This document shows, piece by piece, positions 1 through 8,384 of a DNA stretch of 64,000 bases. The DNA is taken from the NCBI GenBank assembly GCA_947503365.1, contig CANNDT010000007.1, positions 19,225 to 83,224 of the forward strand, given 5' to 3'. Positions within the stretch are counted from its first letter, which is position 1; every line of letters starts with the position of its first letter. Under the pieces are notes generated by a model. It ran no database searches, was not told the DNA's origin, and worked only from the letters and a program-made list of their open reading frames with translations. The translations under genes and the position numbers were made by a program. Source of the DNA: CANNDT01 sp945876205. Its GTDB lineage: Bacteria > Acidobacteriota > Vicinamibacteria > Vicinamibacterales > UBA2999.

Positions 1-82
1 CCGAGGCATCCGAGCGAACGTGCGCGGCGCCGACCGCTTCACGCAGTCCGTCTTCGAAGCGCTTGGGTAATTCGGCAGACAT
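1..82 (-). CDS. FAD-linked oxidase N-terminus (partial, runs off the left edge)
   Basis: An ATG at position 82 on the minus strand opens a frame that stays open to the window edge (27 codons), reading MSAELPKRFEDGL and then EAVGAAHVRSDAS. This resembles the start of GlcD/D-lactate dehydrogenase type FAD-binding oxidases, which begin with a helix followed by a 'G..hv.td...l..y' segment. It follows the aminotransferase on the same strand, separated by a hairpin repeat. Only the first 27 residues are visible, so the family is an inference; the reading frame itself is clear. Confidence 0.45.
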   Translation of the reverse strand, partial: MSAELPKRFEDGLREAVGAAHVRSDAS

Positions 83-94
83 TCACAGCGACGA

Positions 95-162
95 CACACC
101 GAGGCTCCGAGGCACCGAGAACGTTTGGTAGGTACCTCGGTGTCCCGGTGCCTCGGTGTCCC
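95..162. repeat. Octad inverted-repeat hairpin (CCGAGGCN units)
   Basis: Left arm (96-119) holds CCGAGG-type units spaced 8 nt apart. Right arm (about 134-160) holds CCTCGGTG/TCCCGGTG units also spaced 8 nt apart. The arms are imperfect reverse complements around a short loop at about 120-133. On the transcribed (minus) strand it begins 3 nt after the stop codon of the aminotransferase and ends just before the next gene, so it may act as an intercistronic hairpin. There is no T-run for a standard terminator. Confidence 0.6.
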
Positions 163-165
163 GTA

Positions 166-1377
166 TCAGCGGGAGGCGCCCGCCTTGGCCGGTTGAAGCG
201 ACTCCGCAAACCTCAGGATGCGGGTCGCACCCTCGCGAAGCTGCTCCATCGACGTCGCGTACGAGATGCGCAGGTAGCCCGGCGCGTCGAAGGCCTCACC
301 CGGCGTCACGACCACGTATTCTTTCTCGAGGAGCTTCGCCGCGAAGTCGGCCGAGCTCGTCACGCCGTTCTCCGCGGAGAACAGGCCGCGGATATCCGGG
401 AACAGGTAGAACGCACCGCTCGGCTTGACGCACTTGATGCCGGGGTTCGCGGTCAGCCAGCCGTGGATGGCGTCGCGCCGCGTCCGGTATTCGTTGAGCA
501 TCGCCACCACCGAATCCTGCGGACCGGAGATCGCCGTGAGCGCCGCCTTCTGCGTAATCGACGTGATGTTCGACGTCGTCTGGCCCTGGATCACGTTGAA
601 GGCCGCGGTCAGCTCCTTCGGCGCAATCGTCCAGCCGCAGCGCCAGCCGGTCATGGCGTACGCCTTCGACGCGGATCCGGCCAACACCGTGCGGTCGCGG
701 TGCAGATCGAACAGCACCTTCGGCAGGTTGTGCGGCACCGGCTCGTAGATCAACTGCTCGTAGCAGAGATCGACGATGACCCAGATCCCCTGCGCCTTCG
801 CTGCCGTGACGATCGTGGCGGTCGTCGATTCGTCGACCAGCGCGCCGGTCGGGTTGCAGGGCGAGTTGATGATGATGCCCTTGGTGCGCGGCGTGATGGC
901 CGCGATCATCTGCTCGGCGTGCACCGCGAACCCGTCGTCGGGCCGGGACGCGACGATGACCGGGGTGGCGCCCACGAGCTTGATCTGCTCGGGAATCGTC
1001 GGCCAGTACGGCGCGTGCGTGATGACCTCGTCGCCTTCTTCGAACAGCGCGAGCGCGGCGTTGAAGAGCGCCTGCTTACCACCGGCGGTCAGCAGCACTT
1101 CGGCCGGACCGAACTCGATGCCGTAGTCGCGCTTGTAGCGGGCGCAGATCGCCTCGCGCAGCTCGGGAATGCCGGCGGCTGCGGTGTAGCGCGTGAAATT
1201 GGCGTCAATCGCGTCCTTGCCCGCCGTCTTCACGTGCTCTGGCGTCGTGAAATCCGGCTCGCCGGCGCTGAAGTCGACGACGTCGAATCCGGCGCGGCGA
1301 AGGCGCTCGGCCTCCGCGGCCACCTTGAGGGTGGCTGACACTGATACTTGCGCGAGTCTCTTTGCGAACATACCCAT
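166..1377 (-). CDS. PLP-dependent aspartate/aromatic aminotransferase, class I
   Basis: 403 residues, the usual length for class I/II aminotransferases (fold type I). The cofactor lysine lies in SGSASKAYAMTGWRCGW; the N-terminal FSAGEPDFTTP, the NSPCNPTG loop and the C-terminal LRISYA arginine motif are all present, as in AspB-type aspartate aminotransferases. It would transfer amino groups between aspartate or aromatic amino acids and 2-oxoglutarate in the cytoplasm. Start choice: ATG at 1377 lies just after a strong purine-rich ribosome site (GGGGGAAGA), which is itself the last unit of a heptad repeat; ATG at 1371 is an alternative. Exact substrate cannot be read from sequence; an N-succinyldiaminopimelate or aromatic aminotransferase role is possible. 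Confidence 0.9.
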   Translation of the reverse strand: MGMFAKRLAQVSVSATLKVAAEAERLRRAGFDVVDFSAGEPDFTTPEHVKTAGKDAIDANFTRYTAAAGIPELREAICARYKRDYGIEFGPAEVLLTAGGKQALFNAALALFEEGDEVITHAPYWPTIPEQIKLVGATPVIVASRPDDGFAVHAEQMIAAITPRTKGIIINSPCNPTGALVDESTTATIVTAAKAQGIWVIVDLCYEQLIYEPVPHNLPKVLFDLHRDRTVLAGSASKAYAMTGWRCGWTIAPKELTAAFNVIQGQTTSNITSITQKAALTAISGPQDSVVAMLNEYRTRRDAIHGWLTANPGIKCVKPSGAFYLFPDIRGLFSAENGVTSSADFAAKLLEKEYVVVTPGEAFDAPGYLRISYATSMEQLREGATRILRFAESLQPAKAGASR

Positions 1378-1380
1378 TCT

Positions 1381-1436
1381 TCCCCCTGCTCCCTAACCCC
1401 TGCTCCCTAACCCCTAACCCCTAGCCCCTAGCCCCT
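1381..1436 (-). repeat. G-rich heptad array (AGGGGYT x8)
   Basis: Eight perfect-register 7-nt units on the minus strand (AGGGGCT, AGGGGCT, AGGGGTT, AGGGGTT, AGGGAGC, AGGGGTT, AGGGAGC, AGGGGGA). The array starts inside the last codons of coaD, includes its TAG stop, and ends as the ribosome-binding site of the downstream aminotransferase. Eight runs of three to five guanines separated by 3-4 nt make a strong G-quadruplex candidate on the mRNA-sense strand. Confidence 0.85.
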
Positions 1437-1946
1437 GACCGCTAGTTCGTTGTGCTTTCTACGCATCCACGTCTCGACGGGCGCCGGCACGAGGCCGCGC
1501 ACTTCCCCGCCAAGCTTGAAGACTTCCCTGATCAGCCGTGAGCTCACAAACGTGTACTGCTCCGCCGGCATCATGAACACGGTTTCGAGCGAGGGCTCGA
1601 GATGCCGGTTCATCAACGCCATCTGAAACTCGTACTCGAAGTCCGACACCGCGCGAAGTCCGCGGACGATGGCGCTGGCGCGGCGTTGGCGCGCGTACTC
1701 CACCAGCAGGCCGCCAAAGCTGTCGACCTCGACGTTGGGGTATTCGTGAAACACCTCACGAATGATCTCCACGCGCTCGGAGGTCGTGAACAGCGGCTCT
1801 TTCTCCGCGTTGATCAGCACCGCGACCACGATCCGCTCGAACAGGTGCGCGCTGCGCAAGATCAGATCGACGTGCCCATTGGTGAGCGGGTCGAACGATC
1901 CCGGAAAGATGGCGAGGCGTCCGGAGGGCGCGCCCGAAGGTATCAT
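1428..1946 (-). CDS. coaD: Phosphopantetheine adenylyltransferase
   Basis: 172 residues; catalyses ATP + 4'-phosphopantetheine to dephospho-CoA, the fourth step of coenzyme A synthesis. The nucleotidyltransferase signature is clear: GSFDPLTNGH near the N-terminus, AIVRGLRAVSDFEYE in the middle and the SSRLIREV motif (family ISSTxVR) near residue 135. Its ATG overlaps the rsmD stop by 4 nt (ATGA), the common rsmD-coaD arrangement of bacteria. The first eight residues before RLAIFPG are an extension; an internal start is less likely because of the tight overlap. Confidence 0.96.
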   Translation of the reverse strand: MIPSGAPSGRLAIFPGSFDPLTNGHVDLILRSAHLFERIVVAVLINAEKEPLFTTSERVEIIREVFHEYPNVEVDSFGGLLVEYARQRRASAIVRGLRAVSDFEYEFQMALMNRHLEPSLETVFMMPAEQYTFVSSRLIREVFKLGGEVRGLVPAPVETWMRRKHNELAVRG

Positions 1947-2485
1947 CGTGGCCTCGTCATGAATGTCAGCGTGCTGTCGCCGGACTTGACGTCGCGCACG
2001 CGCGTCAGTGCGGCAGGAACCTCGGGCTCGCGCCGGGTGGCGCGCTCGAGTACCACCAGACCATCCGCACTGAGCACGGCGGCGGCAGCCTCGAGCGCCG
2101 GCATCACCGAATCAGCATCGTACGGGGGATCCAGGAAGATCAGGTCGAATGCCGCGCCAGCCGGGAGACGTCGCAGCACGGTGGCTACGTCACCCCGATG
2201 AATAGTATAGCCTCGCTCCACGCCGCAGAGCGCGAGGTTGGCCTCGATCAACGCCGCCGCGCGGGCATTCTTCTCGACAAACGTGACTTCCCTGGCGCCA
2301 CGGCTCAAGGCCTCGATGCCCACGGCGCCCGTGCCCGCGTATCCGTCGAGCACGCGCGCATCCGCGACGCGGGCCGCGAGGATATTGAACAGCGTTTCGC
2401 GCAGCTTGTCGGAGGTCGGCCGCAGGCCGTCCCACGTCGGCGCCTTGAGGTGGCGACCCTTAAAAATCCCGGCGATTACGCGCAT
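1943..2485 (-). CDS. rsmD: 16S rRNA m2G966 methyltransferase
   Basis: 180 residues; SAM-dependent methylation of guanine 966 of 16S rRNA in the 30S subunit. Seen: the RVIAGIFKGRHLKAP opening and RPTSDKLRETLFNIL typical of RsmD, the SAM loop DGYAGTGAVGIEALSRGA, and the catalytic LDPPYD. The ATG at 2485 is preferred to an upstream ATG at 2530 because the family begins MRVIAG and the upstream codons are encoded by the CACGAAG repeat. Cotranscribed with coaD (4-nt overlap); recG lies upstream on the same strand, separated by the repeat. Confidence 0.95.
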   Translation of the reverse strand: MRVIAGIFKGRHLKAPTWDGLRPTSDKLRETLFNILAARVADARVLDGYAGTGAVGIEALSRGAREVTFVEKNARAAALIEANLALCGVERGYTIHRGDVATVLRRLPAGAAFDLIFLDPPYDADSVMPALEAAAAVLSADGLVVLERATRREPEVPAALTRVRDVKSGDSTLTFMTRPR

Positions 2486-2494
2486 GTCTCTTTT

Positions 2495-2600
2495 GCCACG
2501 AAGACCACGAAGACAAGGCCACGAAGGCACGAAGAAACCATTTTGAGGCTTCGTGATCTTCGTGACCTTCGTGGCTGGTCTTCGTGACCTTCGTGGCTAA
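2495..2600. repeat. CACGAAG inverted-repeat element, copy 1
   Basis: Left arm (2495-2538) contains four CACGAAG units; right arm (about 2549-2597) contains five CTTCGTG units, spaced mostly 9 nt with one 13-nt step. The arms could fold into a long imperfect hairpin around 2539-2548. On the minus strand it begins directly after the recG TAG stop (TAG then CCACGAAGG) and ends about 10 nt before the rsmD start. Copies 2 and 3 lie at 53592-53733 and 58109-58260. Confidence 0.85.
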
Positions 2601-4684
2601 CCAACTTCGATCAACCCGAACTGCTGCTGCCAGCGCTCCAGCACGAACTGCAGCAGCTCGCCGCTCAGGCCGCCCTGCTCGACGATCCGCCGCGCCTCAC
2701 GGTGGGCGTCTTCCATGACATCGCGGTCGCGCACGAGATCGCCCGTCCGCAGCGTCGGCAACCCGGACTGGCGCGTGCCAAAGAAATCGCCGGGGCCGCG
2801 CAGCTCGAGATCGCGTTCGGCAATCACGAAACCATCGTTTGAGTCCGCCAGCGCCTTCAACCGTTCCCGCGCATCGTCGGTCCACGGTGACTGGTAGAGC
2901 AGCACGCAGTGCGACTCCCACTGGCCGCGGCCGACGCGGCCACGGAGCTGATGCAACTGCGACAGCCCGAACCGCTCCGCGTGCTCGACGACCATCACCG
3001 AGGCGTTCGCCACGTCGACGCCGACTTCAACGACCGTCGTGGAGACGAGGATGTGGATCTGCCCGGCGGCAAACGCCGACATGACGCGGTCCTTGGCGTC
3101 CTGCTTCATCCGGCCATGCAGCAGCGCCACGCGGTAGGCGGGGAAGATCTCGGCCTGCAGGTGATCCGCCATCTCGGTGGCTGACTTCAGATCGATCTTT
3201 TCGGAGCCCTCGACGAGCGGATAGATGATGTACGCCTGGCGGCCGGCGTCGAGTTGATCCCGAATGAGCTGATAGATCTCGTCGCGGCGCGACTCGGGCT
3301 TGACCCACGTGCGGATCGGCGTCCGCCCCGGCGGCAGGTCAGGGATCTTCGAGACGTCGAGCTCGCTGTAATCGGTGAGCGCCAGCGTCCGCGGAATCGG
3401 CGTCGCGGTCATCAGCAGCACGTCCGGCCTCAGCCCCTTGCCGCGCAACGCCGCGCGCTGCGCCACGCCGAATCGATGCTGCTCGTCGATGACCACCAGC
3501 CCGAGCTTGTGAAACGTGGTTGATTCCTGGACGAGCGCGTGGGTGCCGACGATCAGGTTCGTGGTGCCCCGCTCGATGTGCGCATAGAGCGTGTGCTTGT
3601 GCAGCGGCGGCGTGCTCCCCGTCAGGAGATCGACGCGGAAGCGCGACTGCGACAGCAGCCGCGCGATGTTGCCGTAGTGCTGCGACGCCAGGATCTCGGT
3701 CGGCGCCATGAACGCCACCTGCAGGCCGTTTTCCATCGCGACAATCGCCGCCAGCAGCGCGACGATCGTCTTGCCGGCGCCGACATCGCCTTGCAGCAGC
3801 CGATGCATCGGTTGCGGCTCGAGCATGTCCTCGACGATCTCTTTGAGCGCCTGCCGCTGCCCCGGCGTGAGCTTGAACGGAAGGATCTTGGCCGCCGAGG
3901 AGCGGATGCGGTCGTCCACCTTGAGGACAAACGGCTTCGGGTCCGCGCTCGTCGCATGGCGGCGCCAGGCGTGACCCACCTGGTAGAGGAAGAACTCTTC
4001 GAAGATCATCCGGCGCTGCGCCGGCGTCCTGAAGGCATTGAGCTCGTCTACCGCCGCGTCGTTCGGCGGGAAGTGTGAGGCCTCGATCGCCGCGCGGCGC
4101 GGCAGCAAGTGGAGGCGTTCTCGAATGTCGGCGGGCAGGAGGTCTGGAATCTCCGCGGGCAGCTCGTCGAGCGCCTGGCGCACCAGCTTGCGCTGCATGT
4201 TCGGCGTGACCGTGCCGGTCTTCTCGTAGAACGGCACGACGCGCCCCGTGTGGAGGCCGGTGAGATCGTCGGTGACGAGCTCGTACTCGGGGTTCATGAA
4301 GTGCAGCCCGGACGAGTCGAGCTTGACGTCGCCAAAGATGACGACCTGCTGGTGCGGCACCAGGATGTCCGCGAGATACGCCTGGTTCATCCACGTGCAG
4401 CGAATCGCGCCGCTCGCGTCGCCGATGACCGCGTTGAAGATTTTGAAGCCTCGACGACGAGTGATGGAGAGCTTGCAGCTCTTGATCTCGCCAAGCACCG
4501 CAGCCTTGTTGCCGGGTCGCAACGAGACGATCGGCTGCATCTTGCTGCGATCCTCGTAGCGGAACGGCAGCCGATAGAGCAGGTCTTCGACGGTGAGCAG
4601 GCCGGCGCGTGCGAGATCCGCCGCTTTGCGCGGTCCTACGCCTTTGAGAAATTGGAGCGGAGTCGAGAGGAGATCGTCGCGCAA
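2597..4684 (-). CDS. recG: ATP-dependent DNA helicase RecG
   Basis: 695 residues, full family length. RecG remodels stalled replication forks and Holliday junctions. Seen in order: N-terminal HhH-like LKGVGPRKAADLARAG, wedge/OB domain (residues about 60-170), Walker A LLQGDVGAGKTIVALL, DEQHRFG box (the RecG variant of the DEAD box), MTATPIPRTLAL, and the C-terminal helicase motif VI HQLRGRVGRG. Its start lies 7 nt after the stop of the upstream secreted-protein gene, so the two are likely cotranscribed. The stop codon coincides with the first bases of the CACGAAG element. Confidence 0.97.
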   Translation of the reverse strand: MRDDLLSTPLQFLKGVGPRKAADLARAGLLTVEDLLYRLPFRYEDRSKMQPIVSLRPGNKAAVLGEIKSCKLSITRRRGFKIFNAVIGDASGAIRCTWMNQAYLADILVPHQQVVIFGDVKLDSSGLHFMNPEYELVTDDLTGLHTGRVVPFYEKTGTVTPNMQRKLVRQALDELPAEIPDLLPADIRERLHLLPRRAAIEASHFPPNDAAVDELNAFRTPAQRRMIFEEFFLYQVGHAWRRHATSADPKPFVLKVDDRIRSSAAKILPFKLTPGQRQALKEIVEDMLEPQPMHRLLQGDVGAGKTIVALLAAIVAMENGLQVAFMAPTEILASQHYGNIARLLSQSRFRVDLLTGSTPPLHKHTLYAHIERGTTNLIVGTHALVQESTTFHKLGLVVIDEQHRFGVAQRAALRGKGLRPDVLLMTATPIPRTLALTDYSELDVSKIPDLPPGRTPIRTWVKPESRRDEIYQLIRDQLDAGRQAYIIYPLVEGSEKIDLKSATEMADHLQAEIFPAYRVALLHGRMKQDAKDRVMSAFAAGQIHILVSTTVVEVGVDVANASVMVVEHAERFGLSQLHQLRGRVGRGQWESHCVLLYQSPWTDDARERLKALADSNDGFVIAERDLELRGPGDFFGTRQSGLPTLRTGDLVRDRDVMEDAHREARRIVEQGGLSGELLQFVLERWQQQFGLIEVG

Positions 4685-4691
4685 CGAGAAA

Positions 4692-5300
4692 TCATTGCAC
4701 GATCACTGCGTGCCCCTGGCCCACTTCGATCTGCCGGATCTTCGATGGCAGCGCGAACGCATCGTCCATCGACACGCCCTCGGGGTGCTTGGGAGTCTTC
4801 GAGTACTGGCTGACAAGCTCCTGCAGCAGTGTCTTTGGCACCGGCACGCCGGCGATGTCGGCGCTTTGCAGCTCGAAGCGCGCCATGCCGTCGCGCGTGT
4901 GCAGGATGCCGATGACGTTCACCGGTACGCGGCCGCCGACGAGGCTCCACGGATCGAACGTGCCGCCGGTGGCGCGCTTCTTCGCGACCGCCTCGAGATC
5001 AACAGTCGCCTGTCCCGCGACCTTGCCCTCGCCGACGATCGTGATCTTCGGTTGCGTCAACCCGTTGGGGAGCAGCGGCTGCGCCTGGTAGGTGAACCAG
5101 GAGTTGAGCTCGTCTTCGCTGAGTGGCGTCCGCCGTGCGGCAGCCGTGGACTTGGTGCTGACTTCACCCTGCTTTTGAATCAGCGCAACTTTTTTCGAGA
5201 AAGAGGCGGCGTTCTGTTGAGAGAGGGTTGCCGCCTGAAGCGGTACAAGGGCGATAAGTACTAGAAGAATCAGGGCGCTACGGGATGACGGCATAACCAT
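4692..5300 (-). CDS. Predicted secreted protein, unknown function
   Basis: 202 residues from ATG 5300 (ATG 5294 also possible). A clear signal peptide (SRSALILLVLIALVPLQA) predicts export. The mature part has SEDELNSWF, GQATVDLEAVAKKR and GGRVPVNVIGILHTRDG, with alternating strand-like segments that recall lipid-binding or AsmA-like tubular domains, but I cannot name the family. The longer frame starting at 5450 is rejected because it reads back through the lexA promoter. Divergent from lexA; followed by recG after 7 nt. Confidence 0.75.
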   Translation of the reverse strand: MVMPSSRSALILLVLIALVPLQAATLSQQNAASFSKKVALIQKQGEVSTKSTAAARRTPLSEDELNSWFTYQAQPLLPNGLTQPKITIVGEGKVAGQATVDLEAVAKKRATGGTFDPWSLVGGRVPVNVIGILHTRDGMARFELQSADIAGVPVPKTLLQELVSQYSKTPKHPEGVSMDDAFALPSKIRQIEVGQGHAVIVQ

Positions 5301-5358
5301 GGACGGCCCTTTCTGGACTACTTTTCGAGTGTAGCATCCTTCTTGATCTTCGCCTTCT

Positions 5359-5373
5359 GTTCGCATATAGTTT
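5359..5373. promoter_or_regulatory. Candidate LexA operator (GTTC-N7-GTTT)
   Basis: GTTCGCATATAGTTT lies 61 nt before the lexA start, in the divergent promoter region. It matches the direct-repeat GTTC-N7-GTTC architecture known for alphaproteobacterial LexA in all but one base. Autoregulation of lexA is general; that this lineage uses this box is inference. Confidence 0.35.
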
Positions 5374-5433
5374 CGCCAGCTCGGCGGCCGCTCTAAATAA
5401 CTCTGGGCCGAGCAGTCGACAGGAGGATGTGCC

Positions 5434-6045
5434 GTGCTTCCGCTCACCAAACGTCAGCGTGAAATCCTGGACTACCTCAATGAGTTCATCCAGCAGCACG
5501 GCTACGCGCCGAGCCTCGAAGAGATCGGCCGGCGTTTCAACCTCTCTTCGCTCGCAACCGTCCACAAGCACCTCACCAACCTTCAGGAAAAGGGCTTCAT
5601 CCGGCGCGCCTGGAATCGCAGCCGATCGGTTGAGCTCGTGCCGACGCGCGCGGGCGGACGCGCGGTCGAGCTGCCCCTGCTCGGCTTCGTCGCCGCGGGC
5701 GTGCCGATCGAAGCCGTCGATCCCGCCAACAGCGAGACGATTGCGGTGCCCGAAGCGCTCATCGGCAAGGGCGACAGCTACGTGCTGCGCGTCAAGGGCG
5801 ACTCGATGATCGACGAGCAGATTCGCGACGGCGACTTCGTCATCGTCGAGAACCGCAAGTCGGTGGACAACGGCGAAATGGTCATTGCCCTGCTCGGCGG
5901 CGTCGACGTGACGCTGAAGAAGTTCTATCGCGAGAACGGCAGGGTGCGCCTGCAGCCCGCCAACCCCGCGATGCAGCCGATCATGGTCGGACCCAACGAC
6001 GTCGAAGTGCAGGGCGTCGTCGTCGGCGTCATGCGCAAGTATTAG
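5434..6045 (+). CDS. lexA: LexA SOS repressor / self-cleaving protease
   Basis: 203 residues. LexA represses SOS genes and is inactivated by RecA-stimulated self-cleavage. N-terminal winged helix (LTKRQREILDYLNEFIQQHG, then PSLEEIGRRFNLSSLATVHKHL), Ala-Gly cleavage site in LGFVAAGVPIEA, catalytic Ser in VKGDSMIDEQI and catalytic Lys in VDVTLKKFYRE are all present. The start is GTG at 5434, preceded by AGGAGG (about 5420-5425). Transcribed divergently from the recG cluster. Confidence 0.97.
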   Translation: MLPLTKRQREILDYLNEFIQQHGYAPSLEEIGRRFNLSSLATVHKHLTNLQEKGFIRRAWNRSRSVELVPTRAGGRAVELPLLGFVAAGVPIEAVDPANSETIAVPEALIGKGDSYVLRVKGDSMIDEQIRDGDFVIVENRKSVDNGEMVIALLGGVDVTLKKFYRENGRVRLQPANPAMQPIMVGPNDVEVQGVVVGVMRKY

Positions 6046-6071
6046 GCTTCAGGGTTCAGGCCTCAGTTCAG
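6046..6071 (+). repeat. TTCAGG heptad run after the lexA stop
   Basis: Directly after the lexA TAG stop come four TTCAG/CTCAG units at about 7-nt spacing (GCTTCAG, GGTTCAG, GCCTCAG, TTCAG). It is short and one-sided, but its placement right behind a stop codon matches the longer heptad to nonad elements elsewhere in the window. Confidence 0.4.
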
Positions 6072-6084
6072 CGCTGGTCACGAG

Positions 6085-6090
6085 TAGAAT
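6085..6090 (+). promoter_or_regulatory. -10 element TAGAAT just ahead of the DUF3467 start
   Basis: TAGAATCG lies with only 8 nt between the hexamer and the ATG at 6099. At that spacing transcription would start at or next to the initiation codon, suggesting a leaderless or near-leaderless mRNA. The same octamer recurs at 39318 and 58882. No convincing -35 was seen. Confidence 0.4.
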
Positions 6091-6098
6091 CGTTGACC

Positions 6099-6422
6099 AT
6101 GAGCGACCAACAAGAGCCCAAGCAGGTTAACTTCACGATCATTCCCGACGAGCAGGGCGGACAGCCGCGTATCTACGCCAACTTCTGCTCGATCGCGCAT
6201 ACCCCCTTCGATTTCACGCTGACCTTCTGCGAAGTCATGCCGTTGTCTGAACAGGAAGTGCGCGCGGCCGAGACGAACCACATCGTCAAGGCACCGGTCA
6301 AAGCGCGCGTCGTCGTCCCCGTCCAGTTCATCCCGAATCTCGTGGCCGCCCTCCAGGAACACATGCGCGTGTTCTCTGAGTCCTACTCGAACGTGGGCTG
6401 GAGCAAAGGTCCGGTTCACTGA
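6099..6422 (+). CDS. DUF3467 family protein
   Basis: 107 residues, small and cytoplasmic. The pattern IYANFCSIAHTPFDFTLTFCEVMP, then a central strand ending ARVVVPVQFIPNLVAALQEHMRVF is the DUF3467 arrangement (beta-rich, often near stress or regulatory genes). Function is unknown for the family. Start taken as ATG 6099, not TTG 6093. The stop is one base before the GTG start of nth, so the two are probably cotranscribed. Confidence 0.8.
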   Translation: MSDQQEPKQVNFTIIPDEQGGQPRIYANFCSIAHTPFDFTLTFCEVMPLSEQEVRAAETNHIVKAPVKARVVVPVQFIPNLVAALQEHMRVFSESYSNVGWSKGPVH

Positions 6423-6423
6423 G

Positions 6424-7140
<717 letters not shown>

Positions 7141-7484
7141 GGCCGTCGATCTCATTCCGAAACGCTTCCGGCGCGAAATGAAGAACCTCGCGCTGGTGGT
7201 CGAAGACGCGCCGAGCGCCGAGCTTCTCGAGGATATGGAGATCGAGCCGCCGGACTCTCTCTACGGCCTTTACCATGGCACTCCCCTGCCGGAGCGGACC
7301 TGGGGCTTTGGCAACAACCTTCCCGACCGCATCACCATCTACCAGCAGCCGATCGAAGAGGATTGCGACGACGAGGACGAGATGCGCACGATGATCGGCG
7401 AGACGCTCATCCACGAGGTCGGTCACTACTTCGGCATGAGCGAGGAACAGATCGAGGACATCGAAGAGCGCTACTGGCGAGGCG

Positions 7485-8300
7485 ATGTCGACGACCAATA
7501 GCCCTGGCAAGCACCGGGCGAGGAAGCGCTTCGGCCAGCATTTCCTCGAACCGGCCTGGGTCAACAAGCTCATTGCCGCGGTCAACCCGTCGACTGACGA
7601 CACCTTTCTCGAGATCGGTCCGGGCCGCGGTGCCCTGACCAAGGCGCTGGCCCCGCTAGTCGGACGGATCGTCGCCGTGGAGATCGACCGCGACCTCGCC
7701 GCGGCGCTGCCGGCCCAGGTCCCTCCCAACGTCCGGGTCGTCGAGGGTGACTTTCTCCACGTCGATCTCGACGCGGTGCTGCGGGGCGAACAGGTCCCGA
7801 TGCGCGTCATCGGCAATCTGCCCTACAACGTGGCCTCACCCATCCTCTTCGCGCTGCTGGACGCGGCCGACGATGGCCGACGGTTCGTGGATGCCACGCT
7901 GATGCTGCAGAAGGAGGTCGCGGACCGGCTCGTCGCCGAACCCGGCTCCGACGACTACGGGGCGCTGGCGATCCAGGTGTCGCTGCTGGCCCGGGTGGAT
8001 CGGATCCTGACGTTGCCACCAGGCGCCTTCCGTCCCCCGCCCAAGGTCACGTCCGCCGTCGTCCGTCTCCAGTTCCACCCGCCACGCGAAGACGTGGGCA
8101 ACCGGGCGACGTTTGAACGGGTGGTTCGGGGCGTCTTTCTCCAGCGCCGGAAGACCCTTTTGAACGCCCTCAAGCCCGTGGCCGATTCCTTCAGCCGATC
8201 CGCCTCGGAACTTATTGAGCGGGCGGGGGTTGATGGCTCCAAGCGTCCCGAGGCGCTGACCCTCGCCGAAATGGCACGGCTTGCACGAGCTGTGCTATAG
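7485..8300 (+). CDS. rsmA: 16S rRNA dimethyladenosine transferase (A1518/A1519)
   Basis: 271 residues (KsgA). Dimethylates two adjacent adenines in helix 45 of 16S rRNA during 30S maturation. Seen: RKRFGQHFLEPAWVNKL, SAM motif FLEIGPGRGALTKALA, VEIDRDL, and the catalytic GNLPYNVASPI (NLPY). C-terminal domain FRPPPKVTSAVVRL and FLQRRKTLLNAL complete. The ATG at 7485 lies inside the end of the preceding peptidase gene (17-nt overlap). Confidence 0.97.
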   Translation: MSTTNSPGKHRARKRFGQHFLEPAWVNKLIAAVNPSTDDTFLEIGPGRGALTKALAPLVGRIVAVEIDRDLAAALPAQVPPNVRVVEGDFLHVDLDAVLRGEQVPMRVIGNLPYNVASPILFALLDAADDGRRFVDATLMLQKEVADRLVAEPGSDDYGALAIQVSLLARVDRILTLPPGAFRPPPKVTSAVVRLQFHPPREDVGNRATFERVVRGVFLQRRKTLLNALKPVADSFSRSASELIERAGVDGSKRPEALTLAEMARLARAVL

Positions 8301-8384
8301 TTTTCCCCGGAAGTCGTTGACCCTGCCCGCTTTTCAGGCGTTCCCAGCGTCCTGATCCACCGATTCGCCGACCCGCCAGGGCCG

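Noticed and set aside
2495..2600. CRISPR array interpretation of the CACGAAG repeats
   Set aside because: Units are 7 nt with 1-7-nt spacers and opposing arms; there are no 20-40-nt spacers and no cas genes.
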